Source: Runella aurantiaca (lineage in GTDB: Bacteria; Bacteroidota; Bacteroidia; Cytophagales; Spirosomataceae). From it: a stretch of 64,000 nt of DNA. The number at the start of each line of letters is the position of its first letter. The stretch's first letter is position 1. Under the pieces are notes generated by a model that searched no databases, was not told the origin of the DNA, and saw nothing but the letters and a program-made list of their open reading frames with translations. Shown one piece after another: positions 10,350-18,655 of this stretch. Where the stretch lies: positions 124,001 through 188,000 of the forward strand of contig NZ_QPIW01000002.1 of assembly GCF_003339505.1 (NCBI RefSeq). Reading direction: 5' to 3'. The translations under genes and the position numbers were made by a program.

Positions 10350-10826
10350 ATGAAAAAGTTAGTGTTTGCCGCCGCCATGATCTTAGTAGCTTTCGGAAGT
10401 GCCAATGCCCAATGGGGTAATAATGACCGCGACCGCCGGTATGATGACCGATACGATAACCGCCGTGACGACCGAGGATACGGTAATCGTGATGACAATC
10501 GTGGCTATGACTCCCGTAGCGGAAGGGGCGGAAATATGGGCGACCGCATTGATGATTTTCAGCGCGAAGCCCGCCGCCGTATAGCCGACGGAATTGCGCA
10601 AGGGTCTATATCGTCACGGGAGGCAAAAAATTTGATGCGTGATGTGGAGCGTATTGAGCGCAAAGAGCAAATCTTCTGGCGCGACCGGGTGCTCAACCCC
10701 CGCGAACGTCGTGAATTAACCGCAGATTTGGCAGCGCTTAACCGTGAAATAACCCATGAGAAACGAGATAATGAGCGTTCGACCTACGACGACTACGGTC
10801 GCAATGGTCAACGTAGAGGATGGTGA
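10350..10826 (+). CDS. Exported Arg/Asp/Gly-rich small protein, function unknown
   Basis: A 158-residue protein starting MKKLVFAAAMILVAFGSANA, a clear signal peptide, so the ATG at 10350 is chosen over a longer in-frame start at 10248. The mature N-terminus (residues 22-75) is a low-complexity run of alternating Arg, Asp, Tyr, Asn and Gly, probably disordered. The C-terminal half (about 75-150) is a charged helical part with regular Arg/Glu pairs such as RDVERIERKEQ. I recognise no enzyme motif. The highly charged repeat suggests binding to polyanions or self-association in the periplasm, which is inference. A strong terminator follows directly. Confidence 0.75.
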   Translation: MKKLVFAAAMILVAFGSANAQWGNNDRDRRYDDRYDNRRDDRGYGNRDDNRGYDSRSGRGGNMGDRIDDFQREARRRIADGIAQGSISSREAKNLMRDVERIERKEQIFWRDRVLNPRERRELTADLAALNREITHEKRDNERSTYDDYGRNGQRRGW

Positions 10827-10833
10827 GTAGCGA

Positions 10834-10860
10834 CAAAGGGCCGAAAATTTCGGCCCTTTG
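10834..10860 (+). terminator. Rho-independent terminator after the Arg-rich exported protein
   Basis: The stem CAAAGGGCCG pairs with CGGCCCTTTG around an A/T loop and is followed by a T run (10859-10866) on the plus strand. It lies 8 bp after the stop codon and just before the 3' end of convergent uvrA. Confidence 0.85.
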
Positions 10861-10864
10861 TTTT

Positions 10865-13744
10865 TTATGATAATTCCAATTTTAAATATTTTCCCGTAAA
10901 ACTCTCCTTTACCTTCGCTACTTTTTCGGGGGTACCTTCGGCAACGATGCGTCCGCCGGCATTGCCGCCTTCAGGGCCAAGGTCGATGACGTAATCCGAT
11001 ACTTTAATCACGTCCATGTTGTGCTCAATGATCAAAACGGTGTTGCCTTTATCGACGAGTTTGTTCAGCACATCCAGTAAATGACGAATGTCCTGAAAAT
11101 GTAATCCAGTGGTCGGTTCGTCCAGAATGTATAGGGTCTGTCCCGTATCTTTTTTCGAAAGCTCTTCGGCCAGCTTTACCCGTTGCGCTTCACCCCCTGA
11201 AAGGGTAGTGGCGTGTTGGCCGAGGGTGATGTAGCCGAGTCCTACGTCGTTGAGCGTCGATACTTTACGCAAAATTTTAGGAATACTTTCAAAAAATTCC
11301 AACGCCTGTTCCACGGTCATGTCGAGCACGTCAGCAATGGATTTTCCCTTGAAACGTACTTCCAAGGTCTCACGATTGAAGCGCTTTCCTTTGCAGGTGT
11401 CGCAATCTACGTATACATCGGGCAGGAATTCCATTTCGATTTTTTTCATGCCTGCGCCTTCACAATCTTCGCAACGGCCACCTTTGACGTTAAACGAAAA
11501 ACGCCCCGGCTTGTAGCCCCGGATTTTTGCTTCGGGCAGTTCGGCGTACAGCGACCGAATCTCTGAAAAAAGATTGGTGTAAGTGGCTGGATTAGAGCGC
11601 GGTGTACGGCCAATAGGCGACTGGTCTACTTCAATCACTTTGTCAATGTGCTCCAGACCTTCCACGCTTTTGTAAGGTAGCGGTTCGCGTTTGGAGTTGT
11701 AAAAATGGCGGTTCAGAATCGGAAACAGCGTTTCGTGAATCAACGACGACTTGCCGCTTCCGCTCACACCCGTTACGCAGAGCATTTTACCCAAGGGCAG
11801 ATTAAGCGTGACGTTTTTAAGGTTATTGCCCGTTGTCCCTTTTAAAATAATGGTCTTTCCGTTGCCTTCGCGGCGTTTTTTAGGAACATCAATGGCGATT
11901 CGGCCGCTCAAATAATCAGCGGTCAATGAGCCGTTTTTTAAAAACACCTCGGGGGTACCGTATCCTACTACCTGCCCGCCGTGGCGGCCCGCACCGGGGC
12001 CGATGTCGAGGATGTAATCGGATTCGAGCATCATGTCTTTGTCGTGTTCAACGACGAGTACTGTGTTACCCAAATCACGTAGTTTTTTCAAAGAATCAAT
12101 GAGTCGCACGTTGTCGCGCTGGTGCAGTCCGATGCTGGGCTCGTCCATGATGTACAACACGCCTGTAAGCTGCGTACCGATTTGGGTAGCCAAACGAATA
12201 CGCTGTGCTTCCCCGCCCGAAAGCGTTTTCAGCGGACGGTTCAATGTCAGGTAATCCAAGCCAACATCCAACAAAAATCCGACGCGTTTGCGAATCTCTT
12301 TCAACACTTCGCGACCAATCAACTGCTGACGTTCGGTGATACGGTCTTCCAGACCATTGAGCCAATTGGCCAATTCCCGAATGTCTATATTGGCTAAATC
12401 AGCAATGTTTTTATCGTCAATATTGAACCACAACGCTTCTTTTTTCAAACGCGCGCCCTGACAATCGGGGCAAGTGTTGATGGTCATAAAATCTTTGAGC
12501 CAATCCTGAATCTTCTCCGAGCCATTTTCCTGTTGGCGGCGCAAAAACGTAATAATGCCCTCGTATTTGGTGTTCCATTCGGTGCCTTCGTATTTTTTGG
12601 AAGGCACTGGCACTGGTTCGTCAGTTCCGTTGAGCATAAGGTCGATGGCTTCGGGCGGAAACTTGTCAATCGGAGTCGCTAGGGTTACTTTAAAGGGTTT
12701 TAGCAGGATTTCCAATTGTTTGAAAATCCACAAATCGCGGTATTCGCCAATGGGCGCAATGGCTCCACGGCTCAGACTGAGGCTTTTGTCGGGAATAACG
12801 CTTTCGGGCGTAATTTCTTCTACCACGCCCAAGCCTTGACAGGTCGGACACCAACCATAAGGAGAATTGAACGAAAAACTATTGGGCGCAGGGTCGTCGT
12901 AGCTGATACCCGCGACGGGGTCCATGAGGTTTTGGGAAAAATAATGAACTTCATTTTTTTTATCCAACAACATCATCACGCCCTTGCCCTGCTTCAGGGT
13001 CGTTCCGACCGATTGACTCAAGCGGAAACGTGACTGCGAGTCCCCAGCATCAGCTTTGGGAATGAGCCTATCCACCACAATTTCAATGTCGTGAATTTTG
13101 TAACGGTCGAGCTGCATTTTGGGCGTAATGTCCAGCACCTCGTTGTCTACGCGGACTTTTGTGTAGCCGAGTTTAGCAATTTGAACAAACAACTCGCGGT
13201 AATGCCCTTTTCGCCCTTTCACGACGGGGGCCAGTAGAGTTACCTTTTGATTCTCAAATTGATTCAGAATCTGGTCAATGATTTGGTCTTGCGACTGCTT
13301 TACCATGGGCCGTCCCGTCACGTAACTGAAGGCATCGCCCGAGCGAGCGTAAAGGAGGCGTAAAAAATCGTATATCTCAGTCACGGTGCCGACCGTAGAG
13401 CGCGGATTGCGTGACGTGGTTTTTTGTTCAATGCTAATCACGGGGCTGAGACCGTCGATTTTGTCCACGTCGGGGCGCTCCATATTGCCCAGAAAACCAC
13501 GGGCGTAAGCCGAAAAGCTTTCCATGTAGCGACGCTGTCCTTCGGCATAAATGGTGTCAAATGCTAAGGAAGACTTACCGCTGCCGCTGATGCCCGTCAC
13601 CACGACGAGTTTGTTGCGCGGAATGGTGACGTCAATATTTTTAAGGTTGTGCTCGCGGGCACCCATGACCTCAATGAGGTCGTGGCCAGTGAGTTCAATG
13701 TCTGTAAGGGTAGGTTTGTGATTGTCCATGAATTGGTAACGCAA
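10865..13744 (-). CDS. uvrA: Excinuclease ABC subunit UvrA
   Basis: Damage-recognition ATPase of nucleotide excision repair, working as a dimer with UvrB. At 959 residues it is full length. Visible are the first Walker A (GISGSGKSS near residue 53), an insertion with the CPTCQG zinc element, the CPDCQGARLKKE zinc element, the signature LSGGEAQRIRLATQIG, the second Walker A (GVSGSGKSS), the C-terminal zinc finger (CEDCEGAG with CDTCKG) and the second signature LSGGEAQRVKLAEEL. The start could be either ATG at 13744 or the one five codons later at 13729; the latter (MDNHKPTLTD) looks more natural. It is monocistronic and faces away from the esterase gene. Confidence 0.97.
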   Translation of the reverse strand: MRYQFMDNHKPTLTDIELTGHDLIEVMGAREHNLKNIDVTIPRNKLVVVTGISGSGKSSLAFDTIYAEGQRRYMESFSAYARGFLGNMERPDVDKIDGLSPVISIEQKTTSRNPRSTVGTVTEIYDFLRLLYARSGDAFSYVTGRPMVKQSQDQIIDQILNQFENQKVTLLAPVVKGRKGHYRELFVQIAKLGYTKVRVDNEVLDITPKMQLDRYKIHDIEIVVDRLIPKADAGDSQSRFRLSQSVGTTLKQGKGVMMLLDKKNEVHYFSQNLMDPVAGISYDDPAPNSFSFNSPYGWCPTCQGLGVVEEITPESVIPDKSLSLSRGAIAPIGEYRDLWIFKQLEILLKPFKVTLATPIDKFPPEAIDLMLNGTDEPVPVPSKKYEGTEWNTKYEGIITFLRRQQENGSEKIQDWLKDFMTINTCPDCQGARLKKEALWFNIDDKNIADLANIDIRELANWLNGLEDRITERQQLIGREVLKEIRKRVGFLLDVGLDYLTLNRPLKTLSGGEAQRIRLATQIGTQLTGVLYIMDEPSIGLHQRDNVRLIDSLKKLRDLGNTVLVVEHDKDMMLESDYILDIGPGAGRHGGQVVGYGTPEVFLKNGSLTADYLSGRIAIDVPKKRREGNGKTIILKGTTGNNLKNVTLNLPLGKMLCVTGVSGSGKSSLIHETLFPILNRHFYNSKREPLPYKSVEGLEHIDKVIEVDQSPIGRTPRSNPATYTNLFSEIRSLYAELPEAKIRGYKPGRFSFNVKGGRCEDCEGAGMKKIEMEFLPDVYVDCDTCKGKRFNRETLEVRFKGKSIADVLDMTVEQALEFFESIPKILRKVSTLNDVGLGYITLGQHATTLSGGEAQRVKLAEELSKKDTGQTLYILDEPTTGLHFQDIRHLLDVLNKLVDKGNTVLIIEHNMDVIKVSDYVIDLGPEGGNAGGRIVAEGTPEKVAKVKESFTGKYLKLELS

Positions 13745-13896
13745 AACGAAGGCGCAAAGTTACCAACTATTCGGGGTTAATAGGAGCTTTATAAAAGTTT
13801 TGATGAATAGAGAATAGGTCAATTTTTTCGGTAATTATCTAACAAACAATAGAATCATACAACCAGCGTCTTTTGGGTAAAAAGCAGGTATATTTT

Positions 13897-15219
13897 ATGA
13901 AAAAGAAAAGTTATACCCAAAGACCGATACTTATGCACAAGTTATCCACAATTAAGGCCGTAATCCACACTGTTTTAGGTGTAATGATGTCGTTAAATGC
14001 TTTTGCCCAAAAGATTCCCGTCAATTATGACGAATCAAAAATGCCCTCTTTTACGTTGCCCGACCCATTGGTGCTCCCCAACGGCAAGCCCATCAAATCA
14101 AAAGACGTGTGGGAGAAAGCGGGCCGACCAGCGGTGTTGAAATTATTCGCAGAAAACGTGTACGGAGTCAACCCATTTTCGGGGGCGGTTAAAATTGTTT
14201 CTGAGGTGAAAACCGTCAACGAAAATGCGTTGAATGGCAAAGCCATTTCTAAGCAAATTACTCTTCGGTTTCCCGAAATTTCTCCCACGCTGACGCTCGA
14301 CATTTTGCTGTATTTACCCAAAAATGTAAAGCAAGCCCCCGTTTTTGTCAGCCTCAATTTTACGGGAAATCACACCGCCACGCACGAAAAAGACGTATTT
14401 GTAACCGAAAAATGGGTAAACTCTGGTTTTGATAAAACCTTTGTAAACAATCGAGCAACGGATGCCTCTCGCGGAATTGCCGAACGGAGATGGCCAATGG
14501 AAGCCATCATAGCACGCGGCTACGCGGTTGCCACTGCCTACTACGGTGACCTCGAAGCCGACCACAACGAAGGTTGGAAAACGGGCCTTCGCTCCGTATT
14601 GACGCCCGAGCAGCGCGAAAAATGGAGTGCCATTGGGGTTTGGGCGTGGAGCATGAGCCGCATGGTGGATTATTTAATCAAAAATGAATCCTTGATTGAC
14701 GGTCAAAAAGTGATTGCTTTGGGCCACTCGCGCATCGGAAAAGCTACGCTGTGGGCAGCCGCAGAAGACCCGCGTTTTGCGATGGTTATCTCCAACGATT
14801 CTGGTGAAGGCGGAGCGGCCTTGTCGCGGCGGTGGATTGGCGAAACGGTAGAGCACCTCAACACGCAATTTCCGCATTGGTTTTGTGCCAACTACAAAAA
14901 ATACAATAAAGCAGTGGCGGAATTACCTGTTGATTCACACGCATTATTGGGCTTGATGGCCCCGCGTCCGCTGTACGTAGCCAGTGCCACTGAAGATATT
15001 TGGGCCGACCCCAAAGGTGAGTTTTTGGGAGCAGTAGAAGCGGAAAAGGTCTATCAATTGTACAAAAAAACGGGTTTGGGAACCAATACAATGCCCATGC
15101 CAAACAGTCCAGTTGGAAAAACCATCGGGTATCACATTCGCGAGGGGAAACATGATATTCTGCTGTATGATTGGCAACAATACATGAACTTTGCCGATAA
15201 GCACTTTGAAATCAAATAA
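13897..15219 (+). CDS. Exported alpha/beta hydrolase, CE15 glucuronoyl-esterase-like
   Basis: A secreted serine esterase of about 440 residues. A signal sequence ends SLNAFAQ; starts at 13873, 13897 and 13933 are all in frame, the last giving the most compact signal peptide. The nucleophile elbow is GHSRIGKATLW near residue 283, the GxSRxGK form typical of CE15 4-O-methyl-glucuronoyl methylesterases, which split lignin-glucuronoxylan ester bonds. The following SNDSGEGGAALSRRW segment and the late GKHDILLYDW, with the probable catalytic His, also fit. Plant-polymer breakdown would suit a Cytophagales lifestyle, but there is no xylan-utilisation locus alongside. Family assignment is good; substrate is inferred. 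Confidence 0.8.
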   Translation: MKKKSYTQRPILMHKLSTIKAVIHTVLGVMMSLNAFAQKIPVNYDESKMPSFTLPDPLVLPNGKPIKSKDVWEKAGRPAVLKLFAENVYGVNPFSGAVKIVSEVKTVNENALNGKAISKQITLRFPEISPTLTLDILLYLPKNVKQAPVFVSLNFTGNHTATHEKDVFVTEKWVNSGFDKTFVNNRATDASRGIAERRWPMEAIIARGYAVATAYYGDLEADHNEGWKTGLRSVLTPEQREKWSAIGVWAWSMSRMVDYLIKNESLIDGQKVIALGHSRIGKATLWAAAEDPRFAMVISNDSGEGGAALSRRWIGETVEHLNTQFPHWFCANYKKYNKAVAELPVDSHALLGLMAPRPLYVASATEDIWADPKGEFLGAVEAEKVYQLYKKTGLGTNTMPMPNSPVGKTIGYHIREGKHDILLYDWQQYMNFADKHFEIK

Positions 15220-15304
15220 ACCCACTATTTTTGCAGCGGCAAAATGTCATGTACCGCTGGTGTTGACGATTTTGCCGTGGGTCTTAACGCTAATCATTTC
15301 AAAA

Positions 15305-16207
15305 GTGAACGATTCTTCTAAAAGTCCCCTTCAGGCGTGGATACTGTTGGTATTAGTAGCCCTTACTTGGGGAACATCGTTCTTTTTAATCAAAAAAAGC
15401 CTGATTACATTTAGCGTGACGGAAGTAGCAGCGGGGCGATTGTTTTTGGCTTCGCTGTTTTTTATTCCTATCATGGTTGCCTCCCGCCGTCAAATTCCCG
15501 TTGACCGTTATCCTTATTTATTAATATCTTCTTTGACGGGGTTTGTCATTCCGGCGTTTTTGTTTGCCTTAGCGGGCACCAAACTAAACAGCTCTTTGTC
15601 GGGAATGCTCAATTCTCTGAGTCCATTGTTTACGCTGGTGATTGGCGTGCTATTTTTTGCACAACCGCGTCGTCCTGTGCAGATTATAGGAATTTTGCTG
15701 GGGTTGTTGGGCTCTTCTTTTTTGATTTTTTCCAAAGGGGCGGGGGCTTTAAATATCGCTAATCCCTACGCGTTTTTGATTTTGCTTGCCACGGTGTTGT
15801 ATGGCATTAATATCAATACCATTTCACGTCATTTGAGTCATTTGCCGTCGTTGGCCATGACCTCTTGGACGTTTGCTTTTACGGGTCCTATTTCATTTGT
15901 TATCTTGTTTTTTACAGATTTCTTTCCCAAAATCACCCTCGCTGAAAACTTCCAACCGAGCCTTATTTTATTGGCGTTGGGGCTGGTAGGCTCGGGCTTG
16001 GCGTCTGTGTTGTTTAACCGGATAGTGCAATTGGCTTCTGGCCTGTTTGCGGCATCGGTTACGTATTTAATTCCGATTGTGGCCATCAGCTGGGGGATTT
16101 TTGACGGTGAGCGGATTAGTTTTCAGCAATATCTCGGAATGGGCATTATCCTGACGGGCATTTATCTAGTCAATCGTCGAGAGCGGCTTAGTATTGCCAA
16201 AAGTTGA
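15305..16207 (+). CDS. EamA / DMT family transporter
   Basis: A membrane protein of about 300 residues with some ten transmembrane helices arranged as two EamA repeats, the drug/metabolite transporter fold. The first repeat begins AWILLVLVALTWGTSFFLIKKS and the second contains YGININTISRHLSHLPSL with a final GIILTGIYLVNRRER helix and basic tail. The preferred start is the GTG at 15305, because an ATG at 15191 would add 38 residues and overlap the preceding esterase gene by 29 bp. The substrate cannot be told from sequence. It is followed after about 30 bp by the biotin carrier gene on the same strand. Confidence 0.85.
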   Translation: MNDSSKSPLQAWILLVLVALTWGTSFFLIKKSLITFSVTEVAAGRLFLASLFFIPIMVASRRQIPVDRYPYLLISSLTGFVIPAFLFALAGTKLNSSLSGMLNSLSPLFTLVIGVLFFAQPRRPVQIIGILLGLLGSSFLIFSKGAGALNIANPYAFLILLATVLYGININTISRHLSHLPSLAMTSWTFAFTGPISFVILFFTDFFPKITLAENFQPSLILLALGLVGSGLASVLFNRIVQLASGLFAASVTYLIPIVAISWGIFDGERISFQQYLGMGIILTGIYLVNRRERLSIAKS

Positions 16208-16240
16208 ACCGAAATACCTTTCTCCTTAACCAATAATTCT

Positions 16241-16741
16241 ATGTTAAAAGTAACCATCAACGAACAACAAACCTTTGACATTGATTCTAATAAAGGGCAA
16301 ACAACCCTAAACGGTCAGCCTTTTCAGTGGGATTTGGTGGCGTTGGACAACGGGCGTTTTCATATTTTGCAAAACGGTCGTTCGTACAATGCCGAAGTTA
16401 TTGAAGCTGATTATGCCGAAAAAAGTTTTAAGGTCAAAATCAACCAAAGCACTTACACCGTAGCCGCCAAAGACCGATTTGATTTATTGTTGGAGCAAAT
16501 GGGTATGACTGGCGCCGCCAAAAATAAAGTCAATAACCTCAAAGCACCCATGCCGGGGTTGATTTGGGACATCAAAGTGCAGGTCGGCGATGTGGTCAAA
16601 GCGGGCGATGTGGTCCTTGTATTGGTGGCCATGAAAATGGAAAATGCCCTTAAATCACCAGGAGAGGGAGTCGTAAAAAGTATTAAAATAAACAAAGGAG
16701 ATACGGTGGATAAAAACCAAATCTTGATTGAATTTGAATAA
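16241..16741 (+). CDS. Biotin carboxyl carrier protein subunit (biotin/lipoyl-binding)
   Basis: A 166-residue carrier whose C-terminal 70 residues form a biotinyl domain with the canonical VLVAMKMENAL motif; the Lys in AMKM is the biotinylation site. The N-terminal half is a small beta-rich domain similar to that in carrier subunits of propionyl-CoA or other acyl-CoA carboxylases of Bacteroidota, rather than E. coli AccB. It would shuttle carboxyl groups between biotin carboxylase and a carboxyltransferase, neither of which is encoded nearby. It lies 67 bp upstream of pyrH on the same strand and may share its transcript. Confidence 0.88.
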   Translation: MLKVTINEQQTFDIDSNKGQTTLNGQPFQWDLVALDNGRFHILQNGRSYNAEVIEADYAEKSFKVKINQSTYTVAAKDRFDLLLEQMGMTGAAKNKVNNLKAPMPGLIWDIKVQVGDVVKAGDVVLVLVAMKMENALKSPGEGVVKSIKINKGDTVDKNQILIEFE

Positions 16742-16808
16742 ATAATGAGGTCATTGACCAACGTTATGAACTTAAGTTGTACAATACAAACTAACTAATA
16801 TATCAACC

Positions 16809-17531
16809 ATGTCTCAACCTAAATATAAACGTATTCTTCTCAAACTCAGCGGTGAAGCACTCAGCGGTGCTGACAAAAAGCAGGTGATTGATTTTGACAT
16901 TCTCCAGCAGTTTGCCAAAGAAGTAAAAACAATCGTTGACGCTGGCGTACAAGTGGCAGTGGTCATTGGAGGAGGTAATATATTTCGTGGAGCCTCGGTT
17001 GAAAAATCAGGCATTGACCGGGTACAGGGCGACCACATGGGAATGCTCGCTACGGTTATCAATAGCATGGCGATTCAGAGTTCACTGGAAAAATTTGGCA
17101 TGGTAACTCGCTTGCTATCAGCCATTAAAATGGAGCAGGTAGCCGAGCCGATGATTCGCCGCCGGGCGGTACGCCACTTAGAAAAAGGCCGTATCGTGAT
17201 TTTTGGCGCGGGCACGGGTAATCCCTATTTTACCACCGACTCAGCGGGTGCGCTGCGGGCCATTGAAATCAACGCAGATGCCGTTTTGAAAGGAACGCGC
17301 GTGGACGGAATCTACACTGCCGACCCCGAAAAAGACCCCAACGCAACGCGTTATGAGAAAATTTCGTACGATGAAGCATTGAGCAAAAACCTTAAAATCA
17401 TGGATTTGACGGCCTTTGCGTTGTGCAAAGAAAACAATTTGCCAATCATCGTTTTTGATATGAACAAACCAGGCAACCTACTGCGCCTCATCAATGGCGA
17501 ATCGGTGGGAACATTGGTAACGAACGAATAA
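16809..17531 (+). CDS. pyrH: UMP kinase
   Basis: Phosphorylates UMP to UDP in pyrimidine nucleotide synthesis; the bacterial amino-acid-kinase type, normally a hexamer. At 240 residues it is full length. Signatures are [12 protein letters not shown] near residue 7, [11 protein letters not shown] near residue 52, [19 protein letters not shown] near residue 134 and [13 protein letters not shown] near residue 165. It is followed by frr after 78 bp, the classical pyrH-frr arrangement that links nucleotide supply to ribosome recycling. Upstream is the biotin carrier gene. Confidence 0.97.
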   Translation: MSQPKYKRILLKLSGEALSGADKKQVIDFDILQQFAKEVKTIVDAGVQVAVVIGGGNIFRGASVEKSGIDRVQGDHMGMLATVINSMAIQSSLEKFGMVTRLLSAIKMEQVAEPMIRRRAVRHLEKGRIVIFGAGTGNPYFTTDSAGALRAIEINADAVLKGTRVDGIYTADPEKDPNATRYEKISYDEALSKNLKIMDLTAFALCKENNLPIIVFDMNKPGNLLRLINGESVGTLVTNE

Positions 17532-17609
17532 GAAGCTTTAATTTTACCAAACTAATCAGGGATAGCCCCTATATCTCACAGTTAACGAATAAAAATTAAA
17601 ACAGTAGCA

Positions 17610-18170
17610 ATGGAAGAAGTCGAATTTTATCTCGAAGACGCCAAAGATACGATGGACCGGGCAATCAAGCACTTGACCATCGAGTTAGCAAAAATCCGCG
17701 CGGGAAAAGCCTCGCCGTCGATGTTGGACGGAATTCAGGTGGAATATTACGGAGTAATGTCGCCGCTCAACAACGTGGCTTCCATCACAACCCCTGATGC
17801 GCGCACGATTACCATCAAGCCGTTTGAGAAAAAACTGATTGGGGAGGTGGAAAAAGCCATCCGTAACAGCAACATTGGACTAGCTCCCAACAACGACGGT
17901 GAAAACATTCGCCTCAGTATTCCGATGCTGACCGAAGAGCGTCGCCGCGATTTGGTAAAACGCGTAAAACAAGAAATCGAAACCGCAAAGGTCAACATTC
18001 GGAACATCCGTCAAAGCACCAACGGCGATATTCGTAAACTGACCAAAGAAGGCGTTTCGGAAGATGAAGTGAAAATCGGAGAAGAGCGTGTTCAGAAATT
18101 AACCGACGGTTTTATTTCAAAAGTAGATCAAATCTTTGCCGCAAAAGAGCAGGATATTATGTCGGTATAA
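17610..18170 (+). CDS. frr: Ribosome recycling factor
   Basis: Splits post-termination ribosomes together with EF-G. At 186 residues it has the normal length, with the conserved HLTIELAKIRAGKASPSMLDG near residue 21, YYGVMSPLNNVASITTPDARTI near residue 46 in part, and the C-terminal helical part containing LTEERRRDLVKRVKQEIE and RNIRQ. It directly follows pyrH and is followed by a hairpin separating it from the convergent rhodanese gene. Confidence 0.97.
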   Translation: MEEVEFYLEDAKDTMDRAIKHLTIELAKIRAGKASPSMLDGIQVEYYGVMSPLNNVASITTPDARTITIKPFEKKLIGEVEKAIRNSNIGLAPNNDGENIRLSIPMLTEERRRDLVKRVKQEIETAKVNIRNIRQSTNGDIRKLTKEGVSEDEVKIGEERVQKLTDGFISKVDQIFAAKEQDIMSV

Positions 18171-18188
18171 GCCTTGAATTTGAGTATT

Positions 18189-18242
18189 AAGTAATTGGTA
18201 TTGAGTATTAAGTGAATGCCTAGGCCTCAATATCAATTACTT
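18189..18242. terminator. Long hairpin between frr and convergent rhodanese gene
   Basis: AAGTAATTGGTATTGAG (18189-18205) pairs with CTCAATATCAATTACTT (18226-18242) over 17 bp with one G-T pair. The 5' arm is followed by a partial direct copy of itself (TTGAGTATTAAGTGAAT). It probably ends both flanking transcripts. The arms resemble the short TTGAGTATTAAGTAATT-type repeats common in such genomes. Confidence 0.6.
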
Positions 18243-18267
18243 GATACGCTATACTTAGATTCCCAAA

Positions 18268-18564
18268 CTAGTCCAATTCGCGGTAGGCCAACATGCCGCC
18301 AATGACGTTGCGAACGTTGGTGAAACCTTGGCTTTGCATAAACCGTTGGGCGGTTTCGCTGCGTTTGCCTGAGCGGCAGTGTACCAAGATTTCTTCGTCT
18401 TTGAGGTCTTCAATTTCGTGGATGCGGTGAGGGAGCTCGCCCAGCGGAATAAGTTGCCCTCCGATGTTGTCATCTTCGTATTCGTAATCTTCACGTACGT
18501 CGATGAGGTTGATTTTCTCGCCGCTTTCAATGCGTTTTTTTAATTCTTCTACGGTAATATCCAT
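18268..18564 (-). CDS. Rhodanese-like domain protein
   Basis: A 98-residue single-domain rhodanese. The active-site loop HCRSGKRS contains the catalytic Cys that carries the persulfide during sulfur transfer, and INLIDVREDYEYE is the conserved N-terminal strand and CH2A motif. There is no signal peptide, so it is cytoplasmic. It is probably a GlpE-type sulfurtransferase, with its physiological acceptor unknown. It is monocistronic and convergent with frr. The long flanking gene downstream of its promoter region (T9SS protein) runs in the same direction. Confidence 0.9.
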   Translation of the reverse strand: MDITVEELKKRIESGEKINLIDVREDYEYEDDNIGGQLIPLGELPHRIHEIEDLKDEEILVHCRSGKRSETAQRFMQSQGFTNVRNVIGGMLAYRELD

Positions 18565-18655
18565 TGTGGTAGCTTGATTTTAAGTAAAATAGATAAAGAG
18601 GAACGAAATTGAGAGGCCAAATATGGCAAAAATGTTACTCAATACGTACGCTGTG

